This document shows positions 33,810 through 44,189 of a DNA stretch of 64,000 nucleotides, in pieces. Position 1 is the stretch's first letter, and each line of letters opens with the position of its first letter. The position numbers and the translations under genes were made by a program. The DNA lies in NCBI GenBank assembly GCA_039707655.1, contig CM077675.1:419945162-420009161 (forward strand), given 5' to 3'. The stretch comes from Elymus sibiricus. Its lineage: Eukaryota; Streptophyta; Magnoliopsida; Poales; Poaceae. The notes below the pieces were generated by a model, which had not been told where the DNA came from, made no database searches, and saw only the letters and a list, made by a program, of their open reading frames with translations.

Positions 33810-34153
33810 GTGCTTTCACCGAGCAAGACCGCCATTCCAGATTTAGACCGACGCCGCCGCCCCAAGCGACCAACTCGAGTAGTCTTCTCAACCTCGACGA
33901 GAGGAGGGTAAAACGCAATGGGGTTGGTACAAGCATAGTCAAGGCTCATGAGGTCTCATGCCCATACTTTTTTGGAGGCACACGTGGATCTTCAGAATGT
34001 TCAATGTTGGTCCTATTTGTTCTTCAATAAATTTGTTCACCGGAAATGTGGAGGTAGGTCAAGTTATAAATGGAAAAGTTAGAGACTATGCGTTAAGAAA
34101 CTTTTGACATAATTTTAAAATTTTATAGGTATTTGTCGTTTGTGTTATTTTAC
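33810..34153. other. No gene recognised
   Basis: A short GC-rich start (33830-33910) precedes AT-rich sequence. No domain, splice-flanked exon or repeat border was identified. Confidence 0.4.
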
Positions 34154-34169
34154 TTTCCTCGACCTATTT

Positions 34170-34468
34170 TTTTTAACACAGTAGACGCAAGCGCTCACAT
34201 ACACGCGCATACACTCACCCCTATGAACGCACACACGCACACCCTATCCTTATGAGCACCTCCGAGAGACTGATCCGGCATATCATCTTGAGATTTACGA
34301 AGTCACTGTAGGTGCCTCGTCGTCGACGGGAACGTCTCCTCCCCCTGAATGCGCACCGCCGGAAATCCTGAAATAAATCCAGGAATAAATGCGAGCACCA
34401 GGACTTGAACCCTGATGGGCTGGAGATATCACTGTCTCTCTAACCATCCAACCACAGGTTGATTCGCG
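34170..34468 (-). mobile_element. SINE (Au-like), reverse orientation
   Basis: This is the reverse complement of an Au SINE. The poly-T (34170-34174) and AACACAGTAGACGCAAGCGC tail side is followed by GAGCACCTCCGAGAGACTGA, and the head CCATCCAACCACAGGTTG ends at 34461. A perfect 16-bp duplication TTTCCTCGACCTATTT flanks it (34154-34169 and 34469-34484), showing retroposition. Confidence 0.93.
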
Positions 34469-34555
34469 TTTCCTCGACCTATTTGAATAATATATAAGTA
34501 GCTATAGCCATGTGCATCATTTTGATGTAGAAATAGAGGTAGTAAAGCTCTTATT

Positions 34556-34936
34556 CAATTTGGCTCTAGGGAGCATATGCTCCTGCGTGTTGAAAATGGA
34601 TTTTACAAATATCAAAAAAATTGAAAAAAATATGTGTTCATTGTCACATCCAAATGGTACATGCAAATTTGCAGGTGAAAAACTTAGGTTTTTTGACCTG
34701 TGCAAAAAAAAAAACAAGTCGAACGCCAAATGTTACATCCAAATGTTACACTTAATTTTGTTTTTTCACCGACGAAGCATTGCTGTCCCATATGGCATGA
34801 AAATTGGCAAGCACACTTGCCACATTATTATGAACATCTATAAAAAAATCAGAATTTTTAAAATTTATTTACTATTTATTTTATTTTTACTGTTCATTAG
34901 GGAGCATATGCTCCGCAGAGCCAAAAATCCACGTCC
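34556..34936. mobile_element. MITE-like element with long terminal inverted repeats
   Basis: GGCTCTA then GGAGCATATGCTCC near 34562 is mirrored by GGAGCATATGCTCC then GCAGAGCC near 34906-34927. The right end continues to CCACGTCC. A 17-bp direct repeat (GTAGTAAAGCTCTTATT at 34539 and 34937) flanks it, and the paralogous copy at about 31955 lacks the insert. The class is unclear: the inverted repeats suggest a DNA element, while the direct repeat is unusually long. Confidence 0.65.
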
Positions 34937-34992
34937 GTAGTAAAGCTCTTATTTTTATGTAATATATTGTTACTTTCCCATTAAATTCACTT

Positions 34993-36239
34993 TTTTGGAA
35001 AAGGAGGTTGAACCCCCGGCCTCTGCATCAATCGATGCATGCAGCCATCTTTATTAATTATTCCACAAAGGTCTGACAAGAACAAACATCAATCCACCCG
35101 AAGCCACCACTCACACGTACAAACTCGATAATATGGAGTGCTCTCACTCCTCATATCTAAAACCGGTGTTGTCGCCAATCCATCCACATAATGTATCGGG
35201 ACTAACAACCGGTGCAGCCTACCTAAAGCCGCCATCATCATCGGACCACTGACCCATCTTCAGGAGAGATATCCGCATCATCCTTGCCAGACCGAACATC
35301 CGTCGACGCCACCACGGCGCCCAACGGCGCCACCGCCCTGCGCTCATCCGCCTAGACGCGAAGACTCTGGAAGATCTGTCGTGCGTAGCACCTGCCAACC
35401 AGGCATGACACAGCGTAGCACCTGTCGGTCAGGCATGACTTGACAGCTCCACCGAAGCTTCGTGCAAGACGAAGCCGCTCCACCTCCTGCTTTTGTCTTC
35501 CAGCGCTGCTCCCAAGAAAGAAACGGCACCATAGTACCGCCATCGTCCGATCTGGAAGACCAGATCTTAGGGCTTCCCCCGGAGCAGCACGAGTGGGTCG
35601 ACAACAGTTGCACGACGATGCCTTCATCAAGGTAACGGCGCAAAACGCCGCCATCGCCCGCCAACGGCCCGGTTTTCACCGGTAACTATGTCTTCCCGAC
35701 TCGTAGCCGGAACTAGATGCCGAATCTCGAGATCCAACCACCCAGCCGCAGGCCGACCACCTCTGACCGAAAAGATGACCACCACCGCCGACTGCACCGG
35801 TCAGATCTGACCGAAGGTGCCGCCGACGAGACCACCAGGCCCTCCACGCCGCCGCAGCCGATCCAAAGACAGATGGCGCGCCGCCGTCGCCGCCGGCCGC
35901 CACGCCGCCGCCGTCGCCCGAAGGGCTGACCGCCGCGCCCGCAGCCTGCGCCGCCTCCAACGCCGCTGCGCCACAGCCATCGCCGTTGCCGACCGGATCG
36001 GGCGCGCCTCCACATGAATCGGGGCCCCGCGCAACCCCAGATCTACGGAAGAGAGGCAATGTCCTCCGCCCCCTCCTTCGGCCCCCGGGCTTAGACCAGC
36101 GGCGTCCCCCGACGGCGGCGGAAGGAGGGAATGAGGAAGATGCGCCCCCGACGGCTGGCTTGGGGCTTCACCCGAGTCGCCCGACACGGGGACGACGCGG
36201 GGGCCTGAGAAAGAAAGAGGAATGTACAAGGCCGAGAGG
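34993..36239 (-). mobile_element. Non-LTR retroposon (short or internally deleted LINE)
   Basis: A perfect 16-bp duplication CCCATTAAATTCACTT (34977-34992, 36240-36255) flanks it. The minus-strand 3' end is CCTCCTTTTCCAAAAAA (short A tail). The 5' part is very GC-rich with GGCGGCG runs, like the 5' leader of a plant LINE. No RT or endonuclease domain is visible in 1.25 kb, only Arg/Ala/Gly-rich open frames that I do not regard as genes. Confidence 0.75.
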
Positions 36240-36802
36240 CCCATTAAATTCACTTAGTATCAAAAGATTAACATTCTCAAAAAAAGTACGAAAAGCTTAA
36301 AAGTACAAACAACACATAATGTGAACTATGTACACCACCTTAATATACATGTAAACATATATCCACAGTGAAAAAGGTGTGTGTGGCCACTACGGGTAGG
36401 AAACATAGTTACTTTCTTCGCATAAACAACAACTCGGTCAACAAATGAGCAAATGAGGAATAACATTTGGATAAATTCAACTTAAAGGGCCACACATAGT
36501 TTGAATATACAATTTAGTTCCATTGTTTTGTTGCTTGCCACATATTTCACCTTTGGTGACCTTTTGTACGAACCGATGTTACAATAGACTCTGCGTCCCA
36601 CGCTCAAAGGCACAGAAAGGGCTCTAAAAACTCTGTTTTAATTCGGTGACCAACAAAAATCCATGATCAGCATATACATATAACCAACAAAAAGAATATG
36701 GCATAACATCACATCACATCCCAAAGCACCATGAACACCACACAATTCAAATCTCAAACCACACGGTTGCCGCTGGAGCATTTCCCTCCTCCGAAATCCG
36801 AA

Positions 36803-38557
36803 TCACCTCGGGGTAGGGGCGGATCTGCCCGGGCCCGGGGTGGACGCGCGGGGGCTGTCCATGACGACCTCGAACGCCCCCACCAGCGCCTTCACCTTGC
36901 TCTTCTTCTTCTCCAGCAGCTTGCTCTTCGCCTCCTCTAGCACGTCGTTGCTCCGCGACACCTCCTTCTTCTTGGGCTGCGCCTCCTCCGGCCGCTTCTC
37001 CATCGCCGTCTTCACCCTGCTCCCCTTGAAGCTCAGCCGAGCCTCCTCGGGGATCCTCGCCATCAACGACGTCGGCCCTTCCTTCCTGGTGGCCCCTTTC
37101 GACGGCGTCGTTGGCTCCGAAGCGCTCAGGATCGTGTCGATCGCCGCCTTGCCCTTGTTGATAGCTTCCTTGGCCGGTGTCACGGGCTCTGACCGCGAAG
37201 TGCCCGCCTTGGTCACCGTGTCCACCTCCTCCGGAGCTTCCTCCAGCGACGTCGCCGGCAACGATGATGCCCTGGATGCCGCGATCACCTTGGGCTCCTC
37301 GGCAGCTTCCACCTGCTTCTGCGTGGCGGCAGGCTGTTCTTTCGGTTCTTCAGAGATCACGCTTGCCTCAGGCTGCTTCGTGGCCTCCTCGTGCTTCGCC
37401 GGCTCTGCTTGTGGCCTCTCCTCGGCCTTGGTCTCCACGACGGCTTCCTCTTGAACCGTGCTGGCCGCCGGTTCATGCAGCACGTGCAGCGGCGCTGCTG
37501 CCTCCTTCGCTGGTTCTTCCACAACGGCGGCCGGCGGCGGAAGTTCATCCTGTGTAATCTTCTCAGCTTCCTTTTGTGTCCCTTCAACGTTGCCGGCTTG
37601 CGGGTTCTCTTCCGGCGCCGGCTCATCCACCTTCACGGCTTCCACGGACTCCTCCGGTCTCACCTTCTCCTCGTCAATGGCATTCGCCTTCTCTGCTTCG
37701 GCTCTCGGCTCTTCCGTGATTACCTGCTCCTCTTGAGCCCTTTCCTCCTCCTCTGTCTTGATTTCAGTACTGACATTTTCTCCCGGTCGCGAAGTCGCTT
37801 CCTCCTGTACCTTCAGAGCAGCGTTGGGCTCCACGACGACCTCTGCTTGCACGTTCAGAGGTGTCGGGGCAGTAGGAGGGCGGTGCTGCTGCTCCGCCAC
37901 GGGAGGGGGTCTCGCCGCCTCGGTCTTGGTGATCTCCTCGGAGCCACCGGACGCCTCCTTGACGGACGCCACCGCCTCGGCCGCGGGGCCGGCCAGGTCC
38001 TTGCTCTTCTTGCTGCGGGACTTGCCGACCTTGAAGGCGTTGGATGCCTTCTGCATCAGCTGCCTCGGCGACGCCACGGACCACCGAGACGTGGACGGCT
38101 TGGCCTTGGCCTTGTCCATGGCCGGGGTGATCGGCCGGGGCACGCTCGACGGCTGCGCGGGGGACCGCTTCGGCGTGATCGGCCGCGGCGAGCTCGCGGG
38201 CTGCTGCGCGGGGGACCGCTTCGGCGTGATCGCGCTTGGAGCGCGTGCCGCTGAGCGCGCCGGGGACTGACCCTTGGGCGTGGTGGCGCGGCCCTTGGAG
38301 GAGGGCGGCCTGGAGGTGGAGGACGACGGGGAGGAGCTGCGCAGGGACGAGCTGACGGTGGGGCGGAGGAAGGACGGCACCGGCTTGTCGGACCCCAACG
38401 CCGGGGAGGGGCTGAGGGAGGCGCGTGCGCGTGCGCGTCGGCAGGAGGCGGGGTCGGAGGTGGCCGGGCGCGCGCTGGACGACGTGGGTCTGCCGCTCGT
38501 GCTTCGTGGGCGTGCGCTGCTGCCGTCTCGCGACCCCGGCGTTGGCCGTGTGGCCAT
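36803..38557 (-). CDS. Calmodulin-binding-domain protein (intact host gene)
   Basis: This 584-codon single open frame starts at ATG 38557. The N-terminal ~170 residues are Ser/Pro/Arg-rich with repeats of ITPKRSPAQ. The middle (about 190-480) is Glu/Ala/Pro-rich and probably disordered. The C-terminal end has the basic block VLEEAKSKLLEKKKSKVKAL followed by VGAFEVV, which matches the plant calmodulin-binding domain (PF07839 type), in which a basic amphipathic helix binds Ca2+-calmodulin. No membrane segment is seen. The N-terminal ATG lies just after a likely splice acceptor. Codon use is strongly GC-biased, as in many grass genes. The precise role is unknown. Confidence 0.85.
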   Translation of the reverse strand: MATRPTPGSRDGSSARPRSTSGRPTSSSARPATSDPASCRRARARASLSPSPALGSDKPVPSFLRPTVSSSLRSSSPSSSTSRPPSSKGRATTPKGQSPARSAARAPSAITPKRSPAQQPASSPRPITPKRSPAQPSSVPRPITPAMDKAKAKPSTSRWSVASPRQLMQKASNAFKVGKSRSKKSKDLAGPAAEAVASVKEASGGSEEITKTEAARPPPVAEQQHRPPTAPTPLNVQAEVVVEPNAALKVQEEATSRPGENVSTEIKTEEEERAQEEQVITEEPRAEAEKANAIDEEKVRPEESVEAVKVDEPAPEENPQAGNVEGTQKEAEKITQDELPPPAAVVEEPAKEAAAPLHVLHEPAASTVQEEAVVETKAEERPQAEPAKHEEATKQPEASVISEEPKEQPAATQKQVEAAEEPKVIAASRASSLPATSLEEAPEEVDTVTKAGTSRSEPVTPAKEAINKGKAAIDTILSASEPTTPSKGATRKEGPTSLMARIPEEARLSFKGSRVKTAMEKRPEEAQPKKKEVSRSNDVLEEAKSKLLEKKKSKVKALVGAFEVVMDSPRASTPGPGRSAPTPR

Positions 38558-39440
38558 GGGCTGCTCCTGCTGCCAAGCAAAGCCAGAGATGTCGTCAAAT
38601 CACTTCGCGTGCAAGAATTGGTGCAATGCAGAATTAATGGCACGGAATTCTGTTTGCTGAGCTTTGATTTGTTCTGTGAAGTTGACCTTGAGGCAATGCA
38701 GATTTTCATTGCAGACATGGACACCACTGATCCTAGAGATGAAAAGGGTTTAGAATGGTTGTTTACGGTTTCTTTTGGCTGTCATCTTCCACTTCTTTTC
38801 TGCAATCTATCCTTTTTAAGTGCTGTCGTGAGGTGCATGATTTTCATTTGTTTTTGAAGTAAGAAACATTCAGATGCTATACAATAGTTTGACTCTTCCT
38901 CTTTGTGCAAAGGTGTCATGATCATTTTCATTGTTCGAGAAAAAAATAATCTGACAGACATATAGGAGAGAACTGTGTCCTCCTTTTCCAAAAAAAGAAG
39001 AAGAAGAGAGAACTGTATAAATTCTGACATCTATGCAATGTTTCAGAAAACTATGTAAAGGACACAAGAAAAACAAGATGATCATGGCAGCTGAACTGAA
39101 TCGCTCTTGGGAGTTCCAATTCCGTAATCATGGAACGGTAAGCAGTTACAATTTGGTTTATCAGCAATTCCCAGATCATGGCAACGCATCAAATCTGATG
39201 CCGCGAATGAGACAAGCGGATTACTTGGGGAAAGAACCAGGACAGGAGAGCAGCATACCTCGAGCCGAATGGGATCAATTCATGGTGGATTGACCACCAT
39301 CGCTCGGCATGGACACATGAAAACTTTGCATGTCTCGAAACTGAGAGGAAGAGAGAGGCTTCGTACCTTATTAAGCTCCGAATGGCCAAAAATGGCGCGG
39401 CGACGGAAGGAGCAGGAGAGAGACGGCGAAGGCAAAGAGG
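38558..39440 (-). other. 5' UTR with probable intron, calmodulin-binding gene
   Basis: On the minus strand an acceptor-like TTTGCTTGGCAG (ending 38570) lies 13 bp before the ATG. A donor-like AATAAG/GTACGA lies at 39367/39366. The stretch between has AT-rich intron character and no ORF. The candidate first exon is about 39367-39440 (CT-rich leader). This is inferred from sequence only. Confidence 0.5.
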
Positions 39441-39458
39441 ATGAGAGAAAGCCGGGCA

Positions 39459-39464
39459 ATATAA
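39459..39464 (-). promoter_or_regulatory. Candidate TATA box, calmodulin-binding gene
   Basis: TTATAT on the minus strand (within CTCTTATATTGCC) sits about 30 bp upstream of the CT-rich leader and 90 bp before the putative 5'UTR splice donor. Confidence 0.4.
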
Positions 39465-39469
39465 GAGCC

Positions 39470-40454
39470 TCATGTTTTCCAACAGACCTTGTCAAATGCT
39501 GAAACCGCAAGGGGCAACAGTTGACACCTGGTGACACATCCAACCTCTTTCCTCACCTATTTTTAACCAGTATTAAAGCTTCAGAGGAATAGCTCGTTGC
39601 TGCAAAGCCATCAAGAGTTGTTGTGTGCCCATGCTCACAAATTAACACTAGGAAAATAAGATTTCACCATAGTGTTCAACATCAATTCTTCAGAGGTTTG
39701 CTGGTAGGCCGATATTACTTTTGGAAAGCACTTCATCTGAGCACTTATTGTTTCCTTACAACTTCTTGTTTTTTAAAACTATCATCTGATATATGTTGAT
39801 AATTCTTTCAACAAACAAAGTATGTGGTAAATGTTGAACATCGGAATGAGCAACATGCACCATCTACAGATCAGCCATCCCGCGCCTTACCATGTCTGAT
39901 TATGTAGAGGCCTCGTATGGACTCTTTGCGGTTTTATAATCTTGATGCAAGGTTTTGATCAAAATTCCCTTTTATCAAGAAAAAAAAGTGTAATACCATT
40001 AAGTCCATGAGCGGGTAACGTGACAAGTATAATGAGAATTGGATTGCCACCGATTTACAGTTACATGTATGCCTCAGTGGTAGTATCATTCGTTGAAGGA
40101 AAATCAAGTAGTGATTTCTTTGCACCAAACGGGCATGTTGTATATTTTTGGTGTAAAAGTTGGCCTTGTTTCATTGTGCCATGAATAAAAAATGAAGAAC
40201 TAATCCAAACCAAACAAAACAAAATTAGGTAAATCTATATGAATATGGAAAATCACTTAAAATTAATTAATTGATCATTTGGAGAGAATATTGGTGAAAG
40301 TAGAGGGGTTGAGTTGAGGGTGGATCTTGAGTATCTCTTCAATACAAGTCCTCGTGTCAATTACTAACTCACCGATGCAAGGTAAGCTCTCCTCGGGATG
40401 GTTTTTTTGCCCCGAACCTAATGCCCGGAGAAAATATCTCTGCCCCATGCCTAA
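39470..40454. other. Intergenic, no gene recognised
   Basis: Mostly AT-rich. One minus-strand open stretch (40275-40499) reads like real protein (GSGQKNHPEESLPCIGEL, EEILKIHPQLNPSTF) and could be an exon or gene fragment, but I recognise no family and see no flanking gene structure. Confidence 0.4.
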
Positions 40455-42000
40455 GTGGATCATCTCAAACGAAGCTTCAGTGAGATCTCTCTTCTTCAAT
40501 ATGCAGATGCCACTATCTTGTTTGTTAACAAGGACGAGGAAAAAGCTAGTAATCTTAAAATTGTGCTAACCTGCTTTGAACGTGTTTCTGGTATGAAGAT
40601 TAATTTCTCTAAGAGTGAGATTATCCCTCTTGGACTCACTGAGGGGGAGGTAGTGGAATTTGTAGAAATATTTAGTTTCTATCAAGGATCTTTCCCTATT
40701 AAATATTTAGGTATCCCTCTTCATTTTGACAAACATAGAAGAAAGGATATACAACCTATTGTAGACAAGATCCTTAAGAGCATTGCAGGATGGAGAGGAA
40801 AGCTCTTATCTTACTCGGCAAGGATAACCCTGATCAAAGCTTGCCTTAGTAGTATTCCAGTGTAACTTTTATCCTATTTTCGGTTCCCTAAATGGGCCTT
40901 GGATCTCATTAACAGTCAACTATCTCATTGCCTTTGGAATGGCCTTGAGGGCAATAGAAAACTCCACCTAGCCAATTGGAACCTTGTTTGCAGGAAAAAG
41001 GAAGTTGGAGGCCTAGGACTCCCTAATCTTAGAGATGTTAATCTTTGTCACGTAGGTAATTGAATTAATAGATAAAACAAGAGTGATGGTAAAATTTGGA
41101 AAACTTTGGTTGACGAGAAATATCTTAGTAATGCCCCCAACATTTTTGCCAGCAAAGCTCATAATACCTCTAGATTTTGGCAAGGGGGTATGTGGGCTGC
41201 CAAAGCTACCTAGCATGGTTTTAGATGTCTCCATGGGGATAGTGAAACGATAAGATTCTGGGAAGACACCTGGTTTGGCACCTCCCCTCTTTTTGTCCAA
41301 TTCCGGCCTCTTTGCAACATCTGTCATCAGCAATGTGTGACACTTGCTGAGGTATGGGATGGAGATACTATTAAGCTTACTTTTAGGAGAATTTACTCCT
41401 CTAAGATGATGGAATAATGGTTTTGTCTGCAACAAATAGTTCCTAGTGCTCTCTAAGGAAGATGATGCCTTCGTTTGGCGGCATGAGTCAAAAGGGGAAT
41501 TTAGTGCCAGTTCTCTATATAGCATCATCAAATTTAGAGGAGTGCAGCTTGTCTTTATTCCTATTGTTTGGTCCATTATTGTTCCTCCTAGAGCTCATGT
41601 CTTTTTGTGGCTCTTTGCTAATAATAAAATCATGACAAAAGATAATCTCTTAAAAAGAGGAATTGACAAGAATCATGATTGCTTATTTTGTTCTAATCCT
41701 GAGAGTGTGCATCATCTCTTCTTTGGGTGTGTGGTAGCTAAGCAGGCCTCGATGCATATCTTTGATTTATTTGGTCTTCCTGTAGGTGTAGATTAGTTTT
41801 CCAATGGTAATATCTAGCCAGCCAACAAGAACCATGCTGCTCTAAATTCCATTTGTGCTTGTACTCTATGGTGTTTCTGGAAAAATAGGAATGAACATGT
41901 CTTAAACAATGTTGTTTGATCTGACATTAAACAGGTCTGGTGAATGATACCAATCACTCTAAAATATGAAAAATACTCTTCAAGTAGCAGGTGGAGAAGG
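40455..42000 (+). pseudogene. Decayed LINE reverse transcriptase with zf-RVT region
   Basis: Frames on the plus strand give the RT palm (SLLQYADATILFVNKDEE: the YADD catalytic block is YADA), VSGMKINFSKSEI, FPIKYLGIPLHF and WRGKLLSYSARITLIK. After a stop near 40862 they give RFPKWALDLINSQL and VGGLGLPNLRDVN. A zinc-binding RT C-terminal region follows (FVWRHESKGEFSASSLY, PPRAHVFLWLFANNK, CLFCSNPESVHHLFFGC). At least five in-frame stops and the lost Asp show it is dead. It is an L1-type plant LINE; the 5' part with endonuclease is missing. Confidence 0.85.
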
Positions 42001-44186
42001 TGGAAGCATTCTCCATAACACTTTCAACCCTTATCAAAGCGTCACACCCTTTGTAAGTGGGGTGAAATGTGTGTATCTTGCATGGCACATGCGCTTGATC
42101 AATATTTGTTGGCAAAACTTTCTCTCTCAAGTGCTCTGGGTAGTGGGGTGGTTGCATCCTCACCACCAAGGAGCCCACCATTGCTTGCTACTGGCCTGCC
42201 GCGTTGGGAGTTGAGGGACATTGTCGTCAGCCCTGTGACGCCTCTCGAGCTGTCATCCTTGTCAAATCATTCGCCGCTGAAGGGGTCGAATATAGAGCTC
42301 ACACCTTTGCTTGCATTGCCACAGCAACAACTTCTCTGTAATTTGTGGCTCTTCGCCTGTTTTACCGTTTTCATCCTTGTTTCTTTCTAGCACACTAAAC
42401 CTTGGAGATGTTTCTCCCCCTAATTGCTCTATATTCTTGGTTCTGATTTATTTGCGACCTTGTCTTTTGACACAGACTATCTTATCATTTGGTTTCATCT
42501 GATAATGGAACAAGGGAGGCCTTTGCATCTCCCTGATGTTCTACAAAATCTCTCTTCTACCAAGTGTGAGATAACTTACAAGTTAGCCATGTGGGGATTT
42601 TATAGTCTCATGGCCTTGTACTAATGAGAACAAATAATGTTAGTGAGGAGGAATAAAGTAAGGCAAAAATATCTAATATAGAAAAGACTATAATGCCCGT
42701 AAAAGCAAGGTTATTCTAGTCTTCTTTTGTCCATGGAGAGGGTTGACTTGGTCCATGAAGGATGGGCTTGTGTGGGCTTAGTGGGCATCACCTCACTTGT
42801 TCTCACCCTTTAGGTTGTCATTTACTTTGTGTTCTTATTTATCCTTTAGGCCTCCAAGTTCTTCATCTTTCGGTGTTCTAGTGTGCATGATGCAGTGAAA
42901 ATAAGGGTCAGGCAATATAGAGGGCTCCCAACTCCCGTCGAGGTCACCGCCAACTTGCCTTCAACTCGAAAGTCGCTTTTTATAATATTGCACCTTCACA
43001 ACATCCAACTCCCGTCGAGGTCGTTCCACTATTTCCATGCCCTTCCACCATCTAGCTTGCCCCATAAACTCGTTCCAAACTAGGCCTAAGTATGTGAACA
43101 TACAGATAAGAAAACTCCAAACTGGGCCTAAGCAGTTTGATTGTTCTCTTAGGTGGCTTTCTAGAGTTTCCTATTTGAGAGCCAGTACGTGAATGTATGT
43201 CCTTTATACCGCATGGGTCTTTGGCTAACACTATAAACCACCATCTTATCTCGGCACTACGGTTGGAGTTCAAGGGCTCCCCTTCACGTCTGCCTCCTAA
43301 CTATGCAGTATGCACGTTCTGCCATGGTCGTCATAGACAGAGAACATTCGAACATTATATGGGTCAACCAATGAGGGGCAGGGTGAGGATCAGCATCGCG
43401 CTGCCGAGACGTGAAGGTCGGGTGAAGGAGTGGTTGTAATTGTCGCCTCATCTCACACGAGAGGGGTTTTGGGATGTGAACGAGTGTGTATGAGAGAGAG
43501 GTCAATTCAGGAGCTTTTCTGCGAGAGGCGGGGTAGGGCATGTGATGTTTCAAAAGCAAGAAAAGCACCTCCAAACTAGCTTTACACCGAATGAACTAAA
43601 ATATCAATGTGCTTTCGTCTAAATCAGAAAAATAAGCCAAATGTTGGCTAGGCTTTATCTTATAAGCACACCGCTGGACGCCGGTCCTGCCTGGGTTTGC
43701 GTGGCGACTGCCTCTCTGACGGCAACAAGGGGCGAGCAAGAAATAGGTAAGGCCCCGTTGGCCGGTTGTGTGTCCCGGTGCAACCCCTTTGTAATTCCCC
43801 AATTCCTACAACCAGTTGAAGTCATACAAATTATACTTTTCACATCTTTTTATGCAAGTTTAAGTACCTAAAATTGTAGAATCATTGTACAAATTTATAA
43901 CATTGCTTGCAAAAAAGGGTATATGTAGCTAGATTAGTTGACCAGAAAAGAGCACAGTGTACATTTTTTTTAAACCAGCACGGCGTACATATCAATCAAT
44001 ACAAAAAACATTCACTATGTAAATAATTCACGACACGACAGTTCAAACTAATGCACCTGAACTTTATAGTGACAAAAAATCATTACAATTTAAAATCAAA
44101 ACTATGGTTTGAATACTTATGAGGCCCAATATAGACAATTTCATATATCGAGACACCAAAGAAAGTGCTCCCTTTGTCCGGGTTCA
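42001..44186. other. Intergenic, no gene recognised
   Basis: Possibly the LINE 3' end followed by unrelated sequence. Only short, unsupported open frames on both strands, with no splice-flanked or domain-bearing segment. A GC-richer 43200-43520 stretch is also unassigned. Confidence 0.4.
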
Positions 44187-44189
44187 TTA

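Larger units (their letters stand above)
34512..36790 (-). repeat. Duplicated 3' flank of the calmodulin-binding gene, copy 2
   Basis: This is the 3' flank next to the intact gene. It is homologous to 31948-32860 once the inverted-repeat element (34556-34936) and the retroposon (34993-36239) are removed. Similarity fades about 20 bp before the stop codon. Confidence 0.78.

Noticed and set aside
35676..36300. Arg/Ala/Gly-rich frames on both strands
   Set aside because: They lie in the GC-rich leader of the retroposon 34993-36239 and have no domains.
37357..38727. Several long frames on both strands across the calmodulin-binding gene
   Set aside because: GC-rich coding sequence leaves shadow frames open. 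Only the 584-codon minus-strand frame shows a family motif.
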